A DNA stretch of 64,000 bases from Clostridia bacterium. GTDB taxonomy: Bacteria > Bacillota > Clostridia > Oscillospirales > Acutalibacteraceae. Below are positions 43,132 to 51,443 of the stretch, one piece after another. The notes beneath the pieces were generated by a model, which saw only the letters and a program-made list of their open reading frames with translations, searched no databases and had not been told where the DNA came from. Every line of letters begins with the position of its first letter. Positions within the stretch are counted from its first letter, which is position 1. The position numbers were made by a program, and so were the translations under genes. The DNA is taken from positions 1 through 64,000 of the forward strand of contig JAFSDL010000009.1 in assembly GCA_017436285.1 (NCBI GenBank), given 5' to 3'.

Positions 43132-44421
43132 ATGGATATTCCGAAGATACTTTTGCAAAAAGCAGATGAAATCACAGAAAAATTAAAGCTTAAGTACCCT
43201 GAGCTTGCTCCGTTCTTCAAGGGTTGTTTTTTAAATACAATTGAAACTACGGTTACAAGGCTTGACGATGGGGGCTATTTTGTTATAACAGGTGATATTC
43301 CTGCAATGTGGCTTCGTGACAGTGCTTCACAGCTAACTCACTACATCCGTTATTGTAACGAGGATGAGGATTTAAAGGAGATAATCAGAAGTGTTATTGC
43401 CCGCCACGCTCAGTTTATCTGCCTTGACCCTTATGCAAATGCTTTTAATGCAGTGCCCAATTCAAAAAGTCATAAGGATGATACTGATTTTCAGCACGAG
43501 CTTATCTGGGAAAGAAAATATGAGGTTGACTCCCTGTGTGCTTCTCTTTACCTTGCGTATCAGTATTATAATGAAACTCTTGATAGCTCCATATTTACAG
43601 AGCAATTCCACCGGATGATGTGGAAAATTGTGGATTTATTTAAAAAAGAACAGAACCATTTCCGCAACTCTACATATTATTTCAACAGAACAAATTGCCC
43701 CACTATTGACACACTTCCCAACGAGGGTAAGGGCAATGATGTTTTATACACAGGTATGACCTGGTCAGGCTTCCGCCCCTCTGATGACAGATGCCTTTAC
43801 GGTTACCTTGTGCCTTCAAATATGATGGCGGTGTGCGCTCTTAAAAAGGCGGCGCAGATGGCTAACGAGGGCTATGAGGATACAAGGCTTGAAAGTGAAT
43901 GTCGTTCTCTCGCCTTTGATATTGATGAGGGTATTATGGAGCACGGAGTTTATGACCACGACCATTACGGAAAAATGTTTGTTTATGAAACAGATGGTAT
44001 GGGCAATATGCTTTTGATGGATGATGCCAATTCACCAAGCCTGCTTTCTGCCCCGTACTTAGGCTATGTAAAGCCCGATAACGAAATTTATAAGAATACA
44101 AGAAAATTCATTCTTTCTCACAGCAACCCCTGGTATTTTGAGGGTGCGGTTGCAAAGGGAGTAGGCAGTCCTCATACGGGAACTGATAAAATCTGGCACA
44201 TTTCTCTTACTATGCAGGCTCTGACCTCAACAGACCCTGAGGAAATCAAGGATTGCATAAGAATGCTCACAACTACCCACGCAGGCGCATACCTTATGCA
44301 CGAGTCCTTCCATAAAAATGATGATACGGATTTCACTCGTCCCTGGTTTGCCTGGGCGAACAGTCTGTTTGCTGAGCTGATGATACGATTAGCGGATTGT
44401 GGCGAAGCCACAGCGATATAA
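43132..44421 (+). CDS. GH125 exo-alpha-mannosidase
   Basis: The 429-residue product matches GH125 (formerly DUF1237), metal-independent alpha-1,6-mannosidases. Visible signatures are TRLDDGGYFVITGDIPAMWLRDS (split at ~residues 41-63), WERKYEVDSLCASL, TGMTWSGFRPSDDRC, DDANSPSLLSAPYLG and WFAWANSLFAELM. It lacks a signal peptide, so it likely acts on imported mannan or N-glycan pieces. CAGGAGA fixes the start. The last five residues (GEATAI) and the stop are provided by the invading H array 2. Confidence 0.9.
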   Translation: MDIPKILLQKADEITEKLKLKYPELAPFFKGCFLNTIETTVTRLDDGGYFVITGDIPAMWLRDSASQLTHYIRYCNEDEDLKEIIRSVIARHAQFICLDPYANAFNAVPNSKSHKDDTDFQHELIWERKYEVDSLCASLYLAYQYYNETLDSSIFTEQFHRMMWKIVDLFKKEQNHFRNSTYYFNRTNCPTIDTLPNEGKGNDVLYTGMTWSGFRPSDDRCLYGYLVPSNMMAVCALKKAAQMANEGYEDTRLESECRSLAFDIDEGIMEHGVYDHDHYGKMFVYETDGMGNMLLMDDANSPSLLSAPYLGYVKPDNEIYKNTRKFILSHSNPWYFEGAVAKGVGSPHTGTDKIWHISLTMQALTSTDPEEIKDCIRMLTTTHAGAYLMHESFHKNDDTDFTRPWFAWANSLFAELMIRLADCGEATAI

Positions 44422-44590
44422 ATCCTGACGGATTTGCGATATATCTGACGATGCGATATACCTGTGGTTCGATATGTGCCTATGGCACGAGATAATAAGG
44501 ATTTATATCATATCGAATTGAGCAAAGCGAAATATATCGAATTTTGTGAAGCAAAATATATCGAACAAGCTTGCTTGTATATCGCTATTA
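44397..44590 (+). repeat. H array 2
   Basis: Same hairpin order as H1: TGTGGCGAAGCCACA, AAATCCTGACGGATTT, ACCTGTGGT, GTGCCTATGGCAC, ATTTTGTGAAGCAAAAT, ACAAGCTTGCTTGT, joined by CGATATA/TATATCGA. The first hairpin lies inside the GH125 reading frame and contains its stop-codon region. Confidence 0.85.
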
Positions 44591-44651
44591 TAATGCAGAA
44601 TGCAAAATTATCGGGGAAGCTTGGCTTCCAAACATTTTAATTAATTAATTA

Positions 44652-44690
44652 ATGCGTAGTTCTTAATTTGAACTACGCATTGTTTTTATT
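44652..44690 (+). terminator. Terminator after GH125
   Basis: ATGCGTAGTTC (44652-44662) pairs with GAACTACGCAT (44670-44680), then TGTTTTTATT. Its loop contains the stop codon of the small minus-strand ORF. Confidence 0.75.
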
Positions 44691-44806
44691 ATTTTGGTTA
44701 AGGTATAGCCAACAAAGAATACGGTTAAAATTGTTTTTAACTGTGATATTCTCAAATAGGCTTTTGTGACGTTTGAAAGATTTTGCAGGGTTTGTTGTTT
44801 GTTCAT
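44663..44806 (-). CDS. 47-residue small protein
   Basis: An ORF with a perfect AAGGAGG ribosome site (7 bp from the ATG) encodes 47 residues. The N-terminal half is polar and the centre is hydrophobic (LKTILTVFFVGYTLTKII), enough for one membrane helix, flanked by lysines. I know no family for it. It sits convergent to GH125 and upstream of H array 4. The excellent ribosome site is the best argument that it is real. Confidence 0.6.
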   Translation of the reverse strand: MNKQQTLQNLSNVTKAYLRISQLKTILTVFFVGYTLTKIIKTMRSSN

Positions 44807-44846
44807 AGTTCCTCCTTAATAATGCACCGTATGTGCATATCACATT

Positions 44847-45017
44847 TTCGCAGAAAATATATCATAAACTCTGTTTATATCATATTGCCATCAGGCAATA
44901 TATCATTAGAAATGATATCCGTCTGCGCCGGATGATATACCTTTGGTATGATATTCGCTTCGCGAATGATATGTTTTGCAGAGCAAAACATTGTTATAAC
45001 TGCTACGCAGTTAAAAC
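44847..45017. repeat. H array 4 (ATATCAT/ATGATAT linkers)
   Basis: Short hairpins (ATTGCCATCAGGCAAT, CCGTCTGCGCCGG, ACCTTTGGT, TTCGCTTCGCGAA, GTTTTGCAGAGCAAAAC) are joined by ATATCAT on the left and ATGATAT on the right, so the whole array is itself an inverted repeat around ATATCATTAGAAATGATAT. The final AACTGC-TAC-GCAGTT hairpin includes the spoVAD stop codon. Confidence 0.85.
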
Positions 45018-46016
45018 AACTCCATGCGCTATTCCCGGTGTGCTTTCTTTTTGTTGGGCTGATGTAGGGGAGAGCAGTGCACCTGTGCCTACAAAAAGAA
45101 CCTTGTTAAGCTCTTTATTGCTCAATTTATTCAGAATATATGAGCACACAACACTTGCAGAGCATCCGCATCCCGAACCGCCCGAGTGCATATCTTGTTT
45201 TTCTAAATCAAAAATCATCATACCGCAGTCGTTGTGGACAGATGAAATATCAATTTTATATTCCTCTTTCATAAGCTCCTTTAAAAGAGCAGAGCCTGTT
45301 GCTCCTAAGTCACCTGTTAAAATCAAATCGTAGTCCGTAGGCTTTGTGTTGGTGTCGGTGAGAAAATCGCCGATAGTCTGTGCCGCCGCAGGAGCCATTG
45401 CAGCTCCCATATTATTAACATCGGTAATTCCCAAATCCCTTACAGAGCCGATTATAACCTGCTCTATGTGAGGGGTGTTTTCTTTGCTTTCGGCAACAAC
45501 TGCTGCCCCTGCACCCGTAACTGTCCATTGACTTGCGGGGCTTCTCTGACCGCCATATTCAAGTGGGAAGCGGTATTGCCTTTCCGCCGAGCAGAAGTGA
45601 GATGATGCGGCGGCAAGAGCGGTTTTGGCAGCGCCTGAATCCACAAAAATTCCTGCAAGGGCAAGGGATAGCGCCATTGTTGAGCAGGCACCGTAAAGCC
45701 CTGCAAAGCAGAAGCCCAAATCACGCATATCAAAGGATGAACCGATGCATTGATTTAAAAGGTCACCTGCAAAGGCAATCTGAATATCTTTTTTTGAAAG
45801 CCCTGATTTTTTGACTGCAGTTTCAATAGTCATTTTCTGCATTTTTGTTTCCGCCTTTTCGAAGGTCTTTTCACCGAAAAAGGCGTCGTTATATGCTTTA
45901 TCAAAGCATTGACCCAAGGGACCGTCTGCTTCCTTTTTGCCAACCACTGCGCCATAGCCGATAATTGATGGGGTGTTGTTTAAATTTATTGTATATTTTC
46001 CTATTCTTTCGGGCAT
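45003..46016 (-). CDS. spoVAD: Stage V sporulation protein AD
   Basis: The 337-residue product has the thiolase-like fold of SpoVAD: LNNTPSIIGYGAVVGKKEADGPLG (split at ~residues 12-35), FAGLYGACSTMALSLALA (~residue 104) and SVHNDCGMMIFDLEKQDMHSGGSGCGCSA (~262). SpoVAD sits in the inner spore membrane complex that moves dipicolinic acid and helps respond to germinants. Stop and last codons (LTA) are in the terminal hairpin of H array 4. The companion SpoVAC lies 1.6 kb away beyond panE. Confidence 0.93.
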   Translation of the reverse strand: MPERIGKYTINLNNTPSIIGYGAVVGKKEADGPLGQCFDKAYNDAFFGEKTFEKAETKMQKMTIETAVKKSGLSKKDIQIAFAGDLLNQCIGSSFDMRDLGFCFAGLYGACSTMALSLALAGIFVDSGAAKTALAAASSHFCSAERQYRFPLEYGGQRSPASQWTVTGAGAAVVAESKENTPHIEQVIIGSVRDLGITDVNNMGAAMAPAAAQTIGDFLTDTNTKPTDYDLILTGDLGATGSALLKELMKEEYKIDISSVHNDCGMMIFDLEKQDMHSGGSGCGCSASVVCSYILNKLSNKELNKVLFVGTGALLSPTSAQQKESTPGIAHGVVLTA

Positions 46017-46189
46017 AAAATCGTTCCTTAAAATAACTTTTGGTTATATTGTTTGTAATAAGGGCAAAAAAATACGCAACCACTAAAATGTTATGGCACT
46101 ATAATGGGGGTGCAGTTTATTAAAATTTATAAATTTGTGAAGTATAGGCTTGCTTGTGCTGCAAAATATATAAATTCAAAAAATAAATT

Positions 46190-46375
46190 CAATACAGTTT
46201 CACCTGCGGTAAAATGACGCTTAGGGGTTCGCGTCAAGAACCACCCACCACCCGAATAACTATACTGTAATATTTTTATCAGTAGGCGCGCTTGAAGCAA
46301 TATCGAATTAACAACAAATCAAAAGGCGGTCCCCCCGCCTTCGAAGGCAGGTAAGAACCACCATAAACTTTTTTG
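46190..46375. repeat. R element 7 (partial)
   Basis: The right half of a long R element is present (GCGTCAAGAACCACCCACC, then AAGGCGGTCCCCCCGCC and TTCGAAGGCAGG). The left half is reduced to TTTCACCTGCGGTAAAATGACGC. I see no gene in 46017-46499. Confidence 0.7.
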
Positions 46376-46387
46376 TTCTGTTTTTAA

Positions 46388-46462
46388 GACTTGCGAAGCA
46401 AATATCACTATGCGTAGCATAATATCACTGCAAAGCAATATCACTCGCCGTCAGGCGAATAA
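46388..46462. repeat. H array 5 (ATATCACT linkers)
   Basis: Four small hairpins (TTGCGAAGCAA, TATGCGTAGCATA, TTGC-AAAGCAA-type, TTCGCC-type TCGCCGTCAGGCGA) are joined by ATATCACT. Confidence 0.8.
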
Positions 46463-46466
46463 AACT

Positions 46467-46494
46467 GGCGTTGTGTCCTTTCGAACACAACGCC
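46467..46494 (-). terminator. Terminator of panE
   Basis: GGCGTTGTGT and ACACAACGCC form a 10-bp stem. The minus-strand transcript continues into AGTTTTATT. Confidence 0.75.
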
Positions 46495-46499
46495 TTGAA

Positions 46500-47516
46500 T
46501 TAAAGAATATCATCAAAAAGTCTGATATTTTTCTTTTCGGCTTTTAATTCACCATTCTGGATTTTTTTGATGATTTCAACGATTTTGTCGTTGATGGGTG
46601 TGGGTACATTATGCTTTCTTCCGAACTCGCAGACAACACCGTTGATTGCATCAATTTCGCAGGGCTTACCTTTCTTTAAATCCTGAAGCATTGAGGGCTC
46701 AATAAGCCTGTGCTTTTTCATAGCGATAGGAAGAAGCTTGCAGCCGAGAGCGCGTTTGAGAGCGCCTTTATAGTAGAAAAGCCCGACAATGTTTTTGCCC
46801 TGAACGGGAGCAAATTGAGTTCCTGTTGCGTGACCTACATCAATGCACTCCTTCATACAGCGTATAGCAACCTTCTGGGCATCCTTATCCTCGGAAACAT
46901 CACCGAAAACACCGCCCACAACAGTTCCGAGACCTGAAAATGTTGCATTGATAAGAAGCTTTGACCAACGGGCGCCCATAAGATTTTCTTCCTCGTGAAC
47001 GGGGCACATAAGCTCAAGAAGGTCTTTAACCATTTTAACCTGCTTGTCTGTGATACCCTCTAATTTACCCATATGGAATGAAAGACTGTCAGGGGCAGAT
47101 GTCAGTTCACAAACGCCGGGCTCGATAAGTGCTGCGCCCCATTCAACTGCGCAACCCATTGTGTGATTTGCGCCAACGATTTCTGCAATGCCCGGCTCGG
47201 GAATACCGTTCTGAAGAGTTACGATAACACCCTCTTCGCTGAGGTAGTCCTTAAGCATTGTAACAACATCCTTGTTGAAAAGCTGTTTTGTAAGAAGAAC
47301 AATAACATCGTATTTGCCTTCCATCCGGTCGGGAGTGATAGCTGTTACAGGAACTGTCATATCAACAGTACCGATGATTTTTGCGCCCTTTGTATTGAGA
47401 ATTTCAACGTGAGCCTTGTTTCTGTTTATAAGGTCAACCTGACCACCGTTTTTAGTGATGTATGCGCCTAAAACAGTACCGAGAGAGCCGGCACCGTAAA
47501 TTGCATTTCTGCTCAT
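46500..47516 (-). CDS. panE: 2-dehydropantoate 2-reductase family protein
   Basis: The 338-residue product has the Rossmann motif IYGAGSLGTVLGAYI (residues ~6-20), ILLTKQLFNKD and the C-terminal KPCEIDAINGVVCEFGRKHNVPTP pattern of ketopantoate reductases (ApbA/PanE). It reduces ketopantoate with NADPH for coenzyme A synthesis, although many paralogues have other substrates. AAGGATG precedes the ATG. It lies between spoVAC and spoVAD, an unusual place for this gene. Confidence 0.88.
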   Translation of the reverse strand: MSRNAIYGAGSLGTVLGAYITKNGGQVDLINRNKAHVEILNTKGAKIIGTVDMTVPVTAITPDRMEGKYDVIVLLTKQLFNKDVVTMLKDYLSEEGVIVTLQNGIPEPGIAEIVGANHTMGCAVEWGAALIEPGVCELTSAPDSLSFHMGKLEGITDKQVKMVKDLLELMCPVHEEENLMGARWSKLLINATFSGLGTVVGGVFGDVSEDKDAQKVAIRCMKECIDVGHATGTQFAPVQGKNIVGLFYYKGALKRALGCKLLPIAMKKHRLIEPSMLQDLKKGKPCEIDAINGVVCEFGRKHNVPTPINDKIVEIIKKIQNGELKAEKKNIRLFDDIL

Positions 47517-47590
47517 ATAAACACATCCTTGTTAAAAAATTAATTATCATTTAAGAATATATCATACATGAGCGATTAAATCAACAATAT

Positions 47591-48025
47591 TTATTTTAAA
47601 AACAAACAATAAATCAGTCCATAAAGACTGGCGGCGGAGCAACCGTAAACAATAACAGGTCCTGCAAGGTTGAACATTTTTGCACCTGTGCCTAAAATTT
47701 TACCCTCTGCACTGAATTCAACCGCAGGTGAAACAACGGAGTTTGCAAAGCCCGTAATGGGAACAGCAGTGCCTGCACCTGCATATTTGGCAATTTTTGC
47801 AAAAAGACCTGAGCCTGTGAGAACTGCAGTAATTACGATTAATGTTGTTGGTACTGCAAGCTTTACTCCGTCTTCGGTTAAGCCCATATTTCCGTAAACC
47901 ATTTTTAAAAGCTCACCGAAGGCACAGATAGAGCCACCGAAAAGGAAGGCTAAAGCGCAGTCCTTTATTAGTGGAGATTTCGGGGTGGTGGAGTGGACGA
48001 GCTGTTGGTATTGCTTTGGGTTCAT
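47591..48025 (-). CDS. spoVAC: Stage V sporulation protein AC
   Basis: The 144-residue membrane protein matches SpoVAC: YQQLVHSTTPKSPLIKDCALAFLFGGSICAFGE (split), GSGLFAKIAKYAGAGTAVPITGFANSVVSPAVEF and GYG-type ending. It has four membrane segments and forms the channel for calcium-dipicolinate in the spore inner membrane. AGGAGGTAACA sets the start. Sigma-G control is expected for the family, but no clear sigma-G box is visible in the 48026-48110 stretch. Confidence 0.93.
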   Translation of the reverse strand: MNPKQYQQLVHSTTPKSPLIKDCALAFLFGGSICAFGELLKMVYGNMGLTEDGVKLAVPTTLIVITAVLTGSGLFAKIAKYAGAGTAVPITGFANSVVSPAVEFSAEGKILGTGAKMFNLAGPVIVYGCSAASLYGLIYCLFLK

Positions 48026-48115
48026 TGTTACCTCCTGAGAATTCGAAATGGGTTTCGCATGATTGTTATAAATTGTTTTTCTTTTATTTTTTCTTTCTAA
48101 TTCATCTTTTATTCA

Positions 48116-48144
48116 TTGATTATTTTAAAAATATATTATATAAT
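48116..48144 (+). promoter_or_regulatory. Promoter of the hydrogenase maturation operon
   Basis: TTGATT (48116-48121), a 17-bp spacer and TATAAT (48139-48144). The leader to the first start codon is about 205 bp and contains two heptamer arrays. Confidence 0.75.
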
Positions 48145-48210
48145 GGAGATACAAAATGTACCTGACGCGAAGGGGGAGTGTTCCCCTGAAAATAAGGGAC
48201 GGAAGATTTA

Positions 48211-48300
48211 ATTCGGAATGCGGAATGCGGAATGCGGAATTATAATGGTTAATTAACGGATGATTACGCATTACGAATTAAGCATTACGCATTCTTTTAC
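48211..48300. repeat. Two heptamer arrays in the maturation-operon leader
   Basis: GCGGAAT units (48217-48240) are followed by GCATTAC/GAATTAA units (48267-48295). Confidence 0.8.
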
Positions 48301-48357
48301 CGTACCCTTATTATGTTTTGGGTATGGTATTTTTATTTTATTGAAGAAGGTGAATTT

Positions 48358-48615
48358 ATGTCTTCTCGTGTTGGAGTTATCAGCATTATTGTTGAGAATG
48401 GAGAAAGCGTTTCTGAGCTTAACAATATTTTGCATAGCTACGGTGAATATATTATCGGCAGAATGGGAATTCCCTATCGGCAAAGGGAAATAAGCATTAT
48501 AAGTGTGGCTGTTGATGCCCCACAGGATGTGATTTCCGCTTTAAGCGGTAAAATCGGAAATCTTAAGGGAATAAGCGCAAAAACCGTGCTTTCAAATGTG
48601 ATGAGCGATGAATAG
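48358..48615 (+). CDS. TM1266-family iron-only hydrogenase system regulator
   Basis: The 85-residue product is a single ferredoxin-like ACT/NikR-type domain (SRVGVISIIVENGESVSELNNILHSYG, GRMGIPYRQREISIISVAVDAP). It matches the TM1266 family found next to [FeFe]-hydrogenase maturation genes. Its role is thought to be regulatory and is unproven. GAAGGTG sets the start at 48358. It overlaps hydE by 8 bp. Confidence 0.85.
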   Translation: MSSRVGVISIIVENGESVSELNNILHSYGEYIIGRMGIPYRQREISIISVAVDAPQDVISALSGKIGNLKGISAKTVLSNVMSDE

Positions 48616-49675
48616 TATTTTTGATATTGCCGAAAAGCTTGTTAAAAGCAGCTCCCTTAATGTTGATGAATATGAAAAATTAATTGATGGGTTTAATCCT
48701 GAAATTGCGGAATATTTAAAAATTGAAGCGGTTAAAAAGCGCAGGTCTGTTTACGGTAATCAGGTTTTTATTCGCGGACTTATTGAAATAAGCAATATCT
48801 GTAAAAACAACTGCCTGTACTGTGGTATTCGTGGCGGTAACGGAAATTGTCAGCGATACCGCCTTTCTCCCCAAGAGATTTTAAGTGCCTGCATCAGTGG
48901 ATATGAGCTGGGCTTTCGCACCTTTGTTATGCAGGGCGGGGAGGATGGATTTTATACCGATGAAATTCTTTGTGAATTGATTGGCGAAATTAAGAAAAGG
49001 TTTCCCGATTGTGCAGTTACTCTTTCATTAGGTGAACGAAGCAGAGAGAGCTATCAAAGGCTTTTTGATGCCGGGGCGGACAGATACCTTCTTCGCCACG
49101 AGACTGCAGATGAAGAGCTTTACGGTAAGCTTCATCCCGAAAATATGTCCCTTGAAAACCGAATGGAATGCCTTAAAAATCTTAAGGAAATCGGTTATCA
49201 GGTGGGCTGTGGCTTTATGGTCGGCGCACCCTGTCAGACAACGCGACATATTGCCAAGGATTTGAAATTTATTGAAGAGTTCAAGCCCGATATGTGCGGT
49301 ATTGGTCCCTTTGTTCCTCATAAGGACACGATTTTCAAAAATGAAAAAGCGGGCTCTGCAGATTTAACCTGCTACCTGCTTTCGATTGTAAGATTAATTC
49401 ATCCTAACATTCTGCTACCTGCCACTACTGCTTTAGGTACAGTGGAAAATGACGGAAGAGAAAAGGGTATTCTCTCAGGCGCAAATGTTGTTATGCCCAA
49501 TTTGTCGCCCGAAAGCGCAAGGAAGAAATATGAATTATATAATAACAAACTGAATACCGGTGTGGAAAATGCTTTTCATATAGCTGAATTGAAAAAGAAA
49601 ATGGAAGGTATAGGGTATGAGGTTGTTGTTGCAAAAGGGGATGTTGTGGCTTCGCCACAGCGATATAAATCCTGA
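48608..49675 (+). CDS. hydE: [FeFe] hydrogenase H-cluster maturase HydE
   Basis: The 355-residue radical-SAM enzyme has the C65-x3-C69-x2-C72 cluster motif (CKNNCLYC), followed by GIRGGNGNCQRYRLS, the GED-type RTFVMQGGEDGFYTD and LGERSRESY. HydE builds part of the di-iron subcluster of the H-cluster from HydG products. Translation is coupled to the TM1266 gene by an 8-bp overlap. The C-terminal residues after VAKGD (VVASPQRYKS) come from H array 3. Confidence 0.92.
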   Translation: MNSIFDIAEKLVKSSSLNVDEYEKLIDGFNPEIAEYLKIEAVKKRRSVYGNQVFIRGLIEISNICKNNCLYCGIRGGNGNCQRYRLSPQEILSACISGYELGFRTFVMQGGEDGFYTDEILCELIGEIKKRFPDCAVTLSLGERSRESYQRLFDAGADRYLLRHETADEELYGKLHPENMSLENRMECLKNLKEIGYQVGCGFMVGAPCQTTRHIAKDLKFIEEFKPDMCGIGPFVPHKDTIFKNEKAGSADLTCYLLSIVRLIHPNILLPATTALGTVENDGREKGILSGANVVMPNLSPESARKKYELYNNKLNTGVENAFHIAELKKKMEGIGYEVVVAKGDVVASPQRYKS

Positions 49676-49740
49676 CGGATTTGCGATATATCTGATGATG
49701 CGATATGCCCTTGGCGCGATATGTGCCTGACGGCACGCGA
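49644..49740 (+). repeat. H array 3
   Basis: TGTGGCTTCGCCACA, AAATCCTGACGGATTT, ATGCCCTTGGCGCG-type and GTGCCTGACGGCAC hairpins are joined by CGATATA linkers. This is the left half of the H1/H2 pattern. Confidence 0.85.
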
Positions 49741-49755
49741 GAAAGGAAAATTATA

Positions 49756-49830
49756 ATGGCAAAATATGATGTTAAATCTTTAAAAGCAGAGGCACAGGCA
49801 AGCCAGTGCCTTACGGGTGTTTTGGTTTAA
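49756..49830 (+). pseudogene. Orphan copy of the hydG start
   Basis: The first 37 bp of hydG (49984-50020) recur exactly at 49756-49792, with a GAAAGG ribosome site at 49741. The frame runs 12 HydG codons into P element 4 and stops at 49830 after 24 codons. It looks like the original hydG start, cut off by the element. Confidence 0.85.
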
Positions 49831-49940
49831 GTGAATATGTCAGATAGGGGTGTAACTGTAAGGTATAGGCTCGCCTATACCTTAGAAAAAACTGTGATAG
49901 TGCATTTTATAATGCTGACCGCAGGTCCCGACACTCCTCA
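49791..49940 (+). repeat. P element 4
   Basis: Palindromes GGCACAGGCAAGCCAGTGCC (49791-49810) and GGTATAGGCTCGCCTATACC (49862-49881) are followed by the ~55-bp tail ending GACCGCAGGTCCCGACAC. It separates the two hydG starts. Confidence 0.85.
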
Positions 49941-49983
49941 CTCCTCCCTCCTAACTTAAAAATTACTGAAAGGAATTTTTAGT

Positions 49984-51432
49984 ATGGCAAAATATGATGT
50001 TAAATCTTTAAAAGCAGAGGAATTTATCAATGACGGTGAAATTCTTGAAACTATAAAATATGCAGAGGAAAACAAGAATAATATTGAATTAATAGACAGT
50101 ATTCTTGAAAAGGCAAGACCTCGCAAGGAGGGTAACGGGCTTCATTGCACAGGGCTTTCTCACAGAGATGCGGCGGTGCTTCTTGCTTGCGATATTCCCG
50201 AAAAGGTTGAGGAAATGTTTAAGCTTGCTAATCAGATTAAGCAGGATTTTTATGGTAACAGAATTGTTATGTTTGCCCCTCTTTATCTTTCAAATTATTG
50301 TGTGAACGGTTGCGTTTACTGCCCCTATCACCTTAAAAATAAGCATATTGTCCGTAAGAAGCTTACTCAGGAAGAGGTTAAGGCAGAGGTAATTGCTTTG
50401 CAGGATATGGGTCACAAGCGCCTTGCTATTGAAGCAGGCGAGGACCCCAAGAACAACCCCATTGAATATATTCTGGAATGTATCAAAACCATTTACAGCG
50501 TTAATCACAAAAACGGTGCTATCAGACGAGTTAATGTAAACATTGCTGCAACTACTGTTGAAAACTACAGAAGGCTTAAGGATGCGGGAATCGGTACTTA
50601 TATCCTTTTCCAGGAAACATACCACAAGGAAAGCTACCTTGAGCTTCACCCCACAGGACCAAAGCACGATTATGATTATCATACCGAGGCTATGGACAGA
50701 GCTATGGAGGGCGGTATTGATGACGTTGGTCTTGGTGTGCTTTTCGGTCTTGAGAGATATATGTATGAATTTGTTGGTCTGCTTATGCACGCAGAGCACC
50801 TTGAAGCAGTGCACGGTGTTGGCCCTCATACCATAAGTGTTCCTCGTCTTAAGAGGGCAGATGATATTGACCCCGATACATTTGACAACGGTATCAGTGA
50901 TGAAATGTTCAAGAAAATTATTGCTTGTATCAGAATTGCAGTTCCCTATACGGGTATGATTATTTCCACCCGCGAAAGCGAAAAGGTGAGAGGTGAGGCA
51001 CTTCACCTTGGTATTTCTCAAATCAGTGGTGCATCCCGCACATCTGTTGGCGGTTACACAGAGGAAGAGCGTCCTCACGATTCAGAGCAGTTTGATGTTT
51101 CTGACCAGAGAACTCTTGATGAGGTTGTTTGTTGGCTTATGGAAAACGGACATATTCCTTCATTCTGCACTGCTTGCTACCGCGAGGGCAGAACAGGTGA
51201 CCGCTTTATGAGCCTTTGCAAATCGGGGCAGATTCTCAACTGCTGCCATCCCAATGCTCTTATGACTCTTACTGAATATCTTGAGGACTATGCTTCGCCC
51301 GAAACTAAGGAAATAGGCTATAAGCTTATTGAAGAGGAGCTGAAGAAAATTCCTAAGGATAAGGTAAGAGAAATTGCCGAAAGCAATATTAAGGATATTA
51401 AAAATTCCAACAGACGAGATTTCAGATTTTAA
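49984..51432 (+). CDS. hydG: [FeFe] hydrogenase H-cluster maturase HydG
   Basis: The 482-residue tyrosine lyase has the radical-SAM motif C106-x3-C110-x2-C113 (CVNGCVYC), RLAIEAGEDP, LFQETYHKESY, and the C-terminal auxiliary-cluster segment C395-x2-C398 plus CKSGQILNCC. It splits tyrosine into p-cresol, CO and cyanide to make the iron ligands of hydrogenase. GAAAGGA is the ribosome site. hydF begins 11 bp after the stop. The upstream region carries a duplicated start, as described for 49756. Confidence 0.95.
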   Translation: MAKYDVKSLKAEEFINDGEILETIKYAEENKNNIELIDSILEKARPRKEGNGLHCTGLSHRDAAVLLACDIPEKVEEMFKLANQIKQDFYGNRIVMFAPLYLSNYCVNGCVYCPYHLKNKHIVRKKLTQEEVKAEVIALQDMGHKRLAIEAGEDPKNNPIEYILECIKTIYSVNHKNGAIRRVNVNIAATTVENYRRLKDAGIGTYILFQETYHKESYLELHPTGPKHDYDYHTEAMDRAMEGGIDDVGLGVLFGLERYMYEFVGLLMHAEHLEAVHGVGPHTISVPRLKRADDIDPDTFDNGISDEMFKKIIACIRIAVPYTGMIISTRESEKVRGEALHLGISQISGASRTSVGGYTEEERPHDSEQFDVSDQRTLDEVVCWLMENGHIPSFCTACYREGRTGDRFMSLCKSGQILNCCHPNALMTLTEYLEDYASPETKEIGYKLIEEELKKIPKDKVREIAESNIKDIKNSNRRDFRF

Positions 51433-51443
51433 GGTGATTTTAA

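Noticed and set aside
48026..48110. Sigma-G promoter upstream of spoVAC
   Set aside because: A TGAATA-like hexamer exists but no matching -10 at the right distance, so it is too weak to list.
49756..49830. A genuine 24-residue peptide gene upstream of hydG
   Set aside because: Its first 12 codons are identical to the hydG start and the rest is repeat-element sequence.
50290..51078. Minus-strand open frame of 262 codons inside hydG
   Set aside because: hydG is unmistakable on the plus strand. The antisense frame has no start signals or domain.
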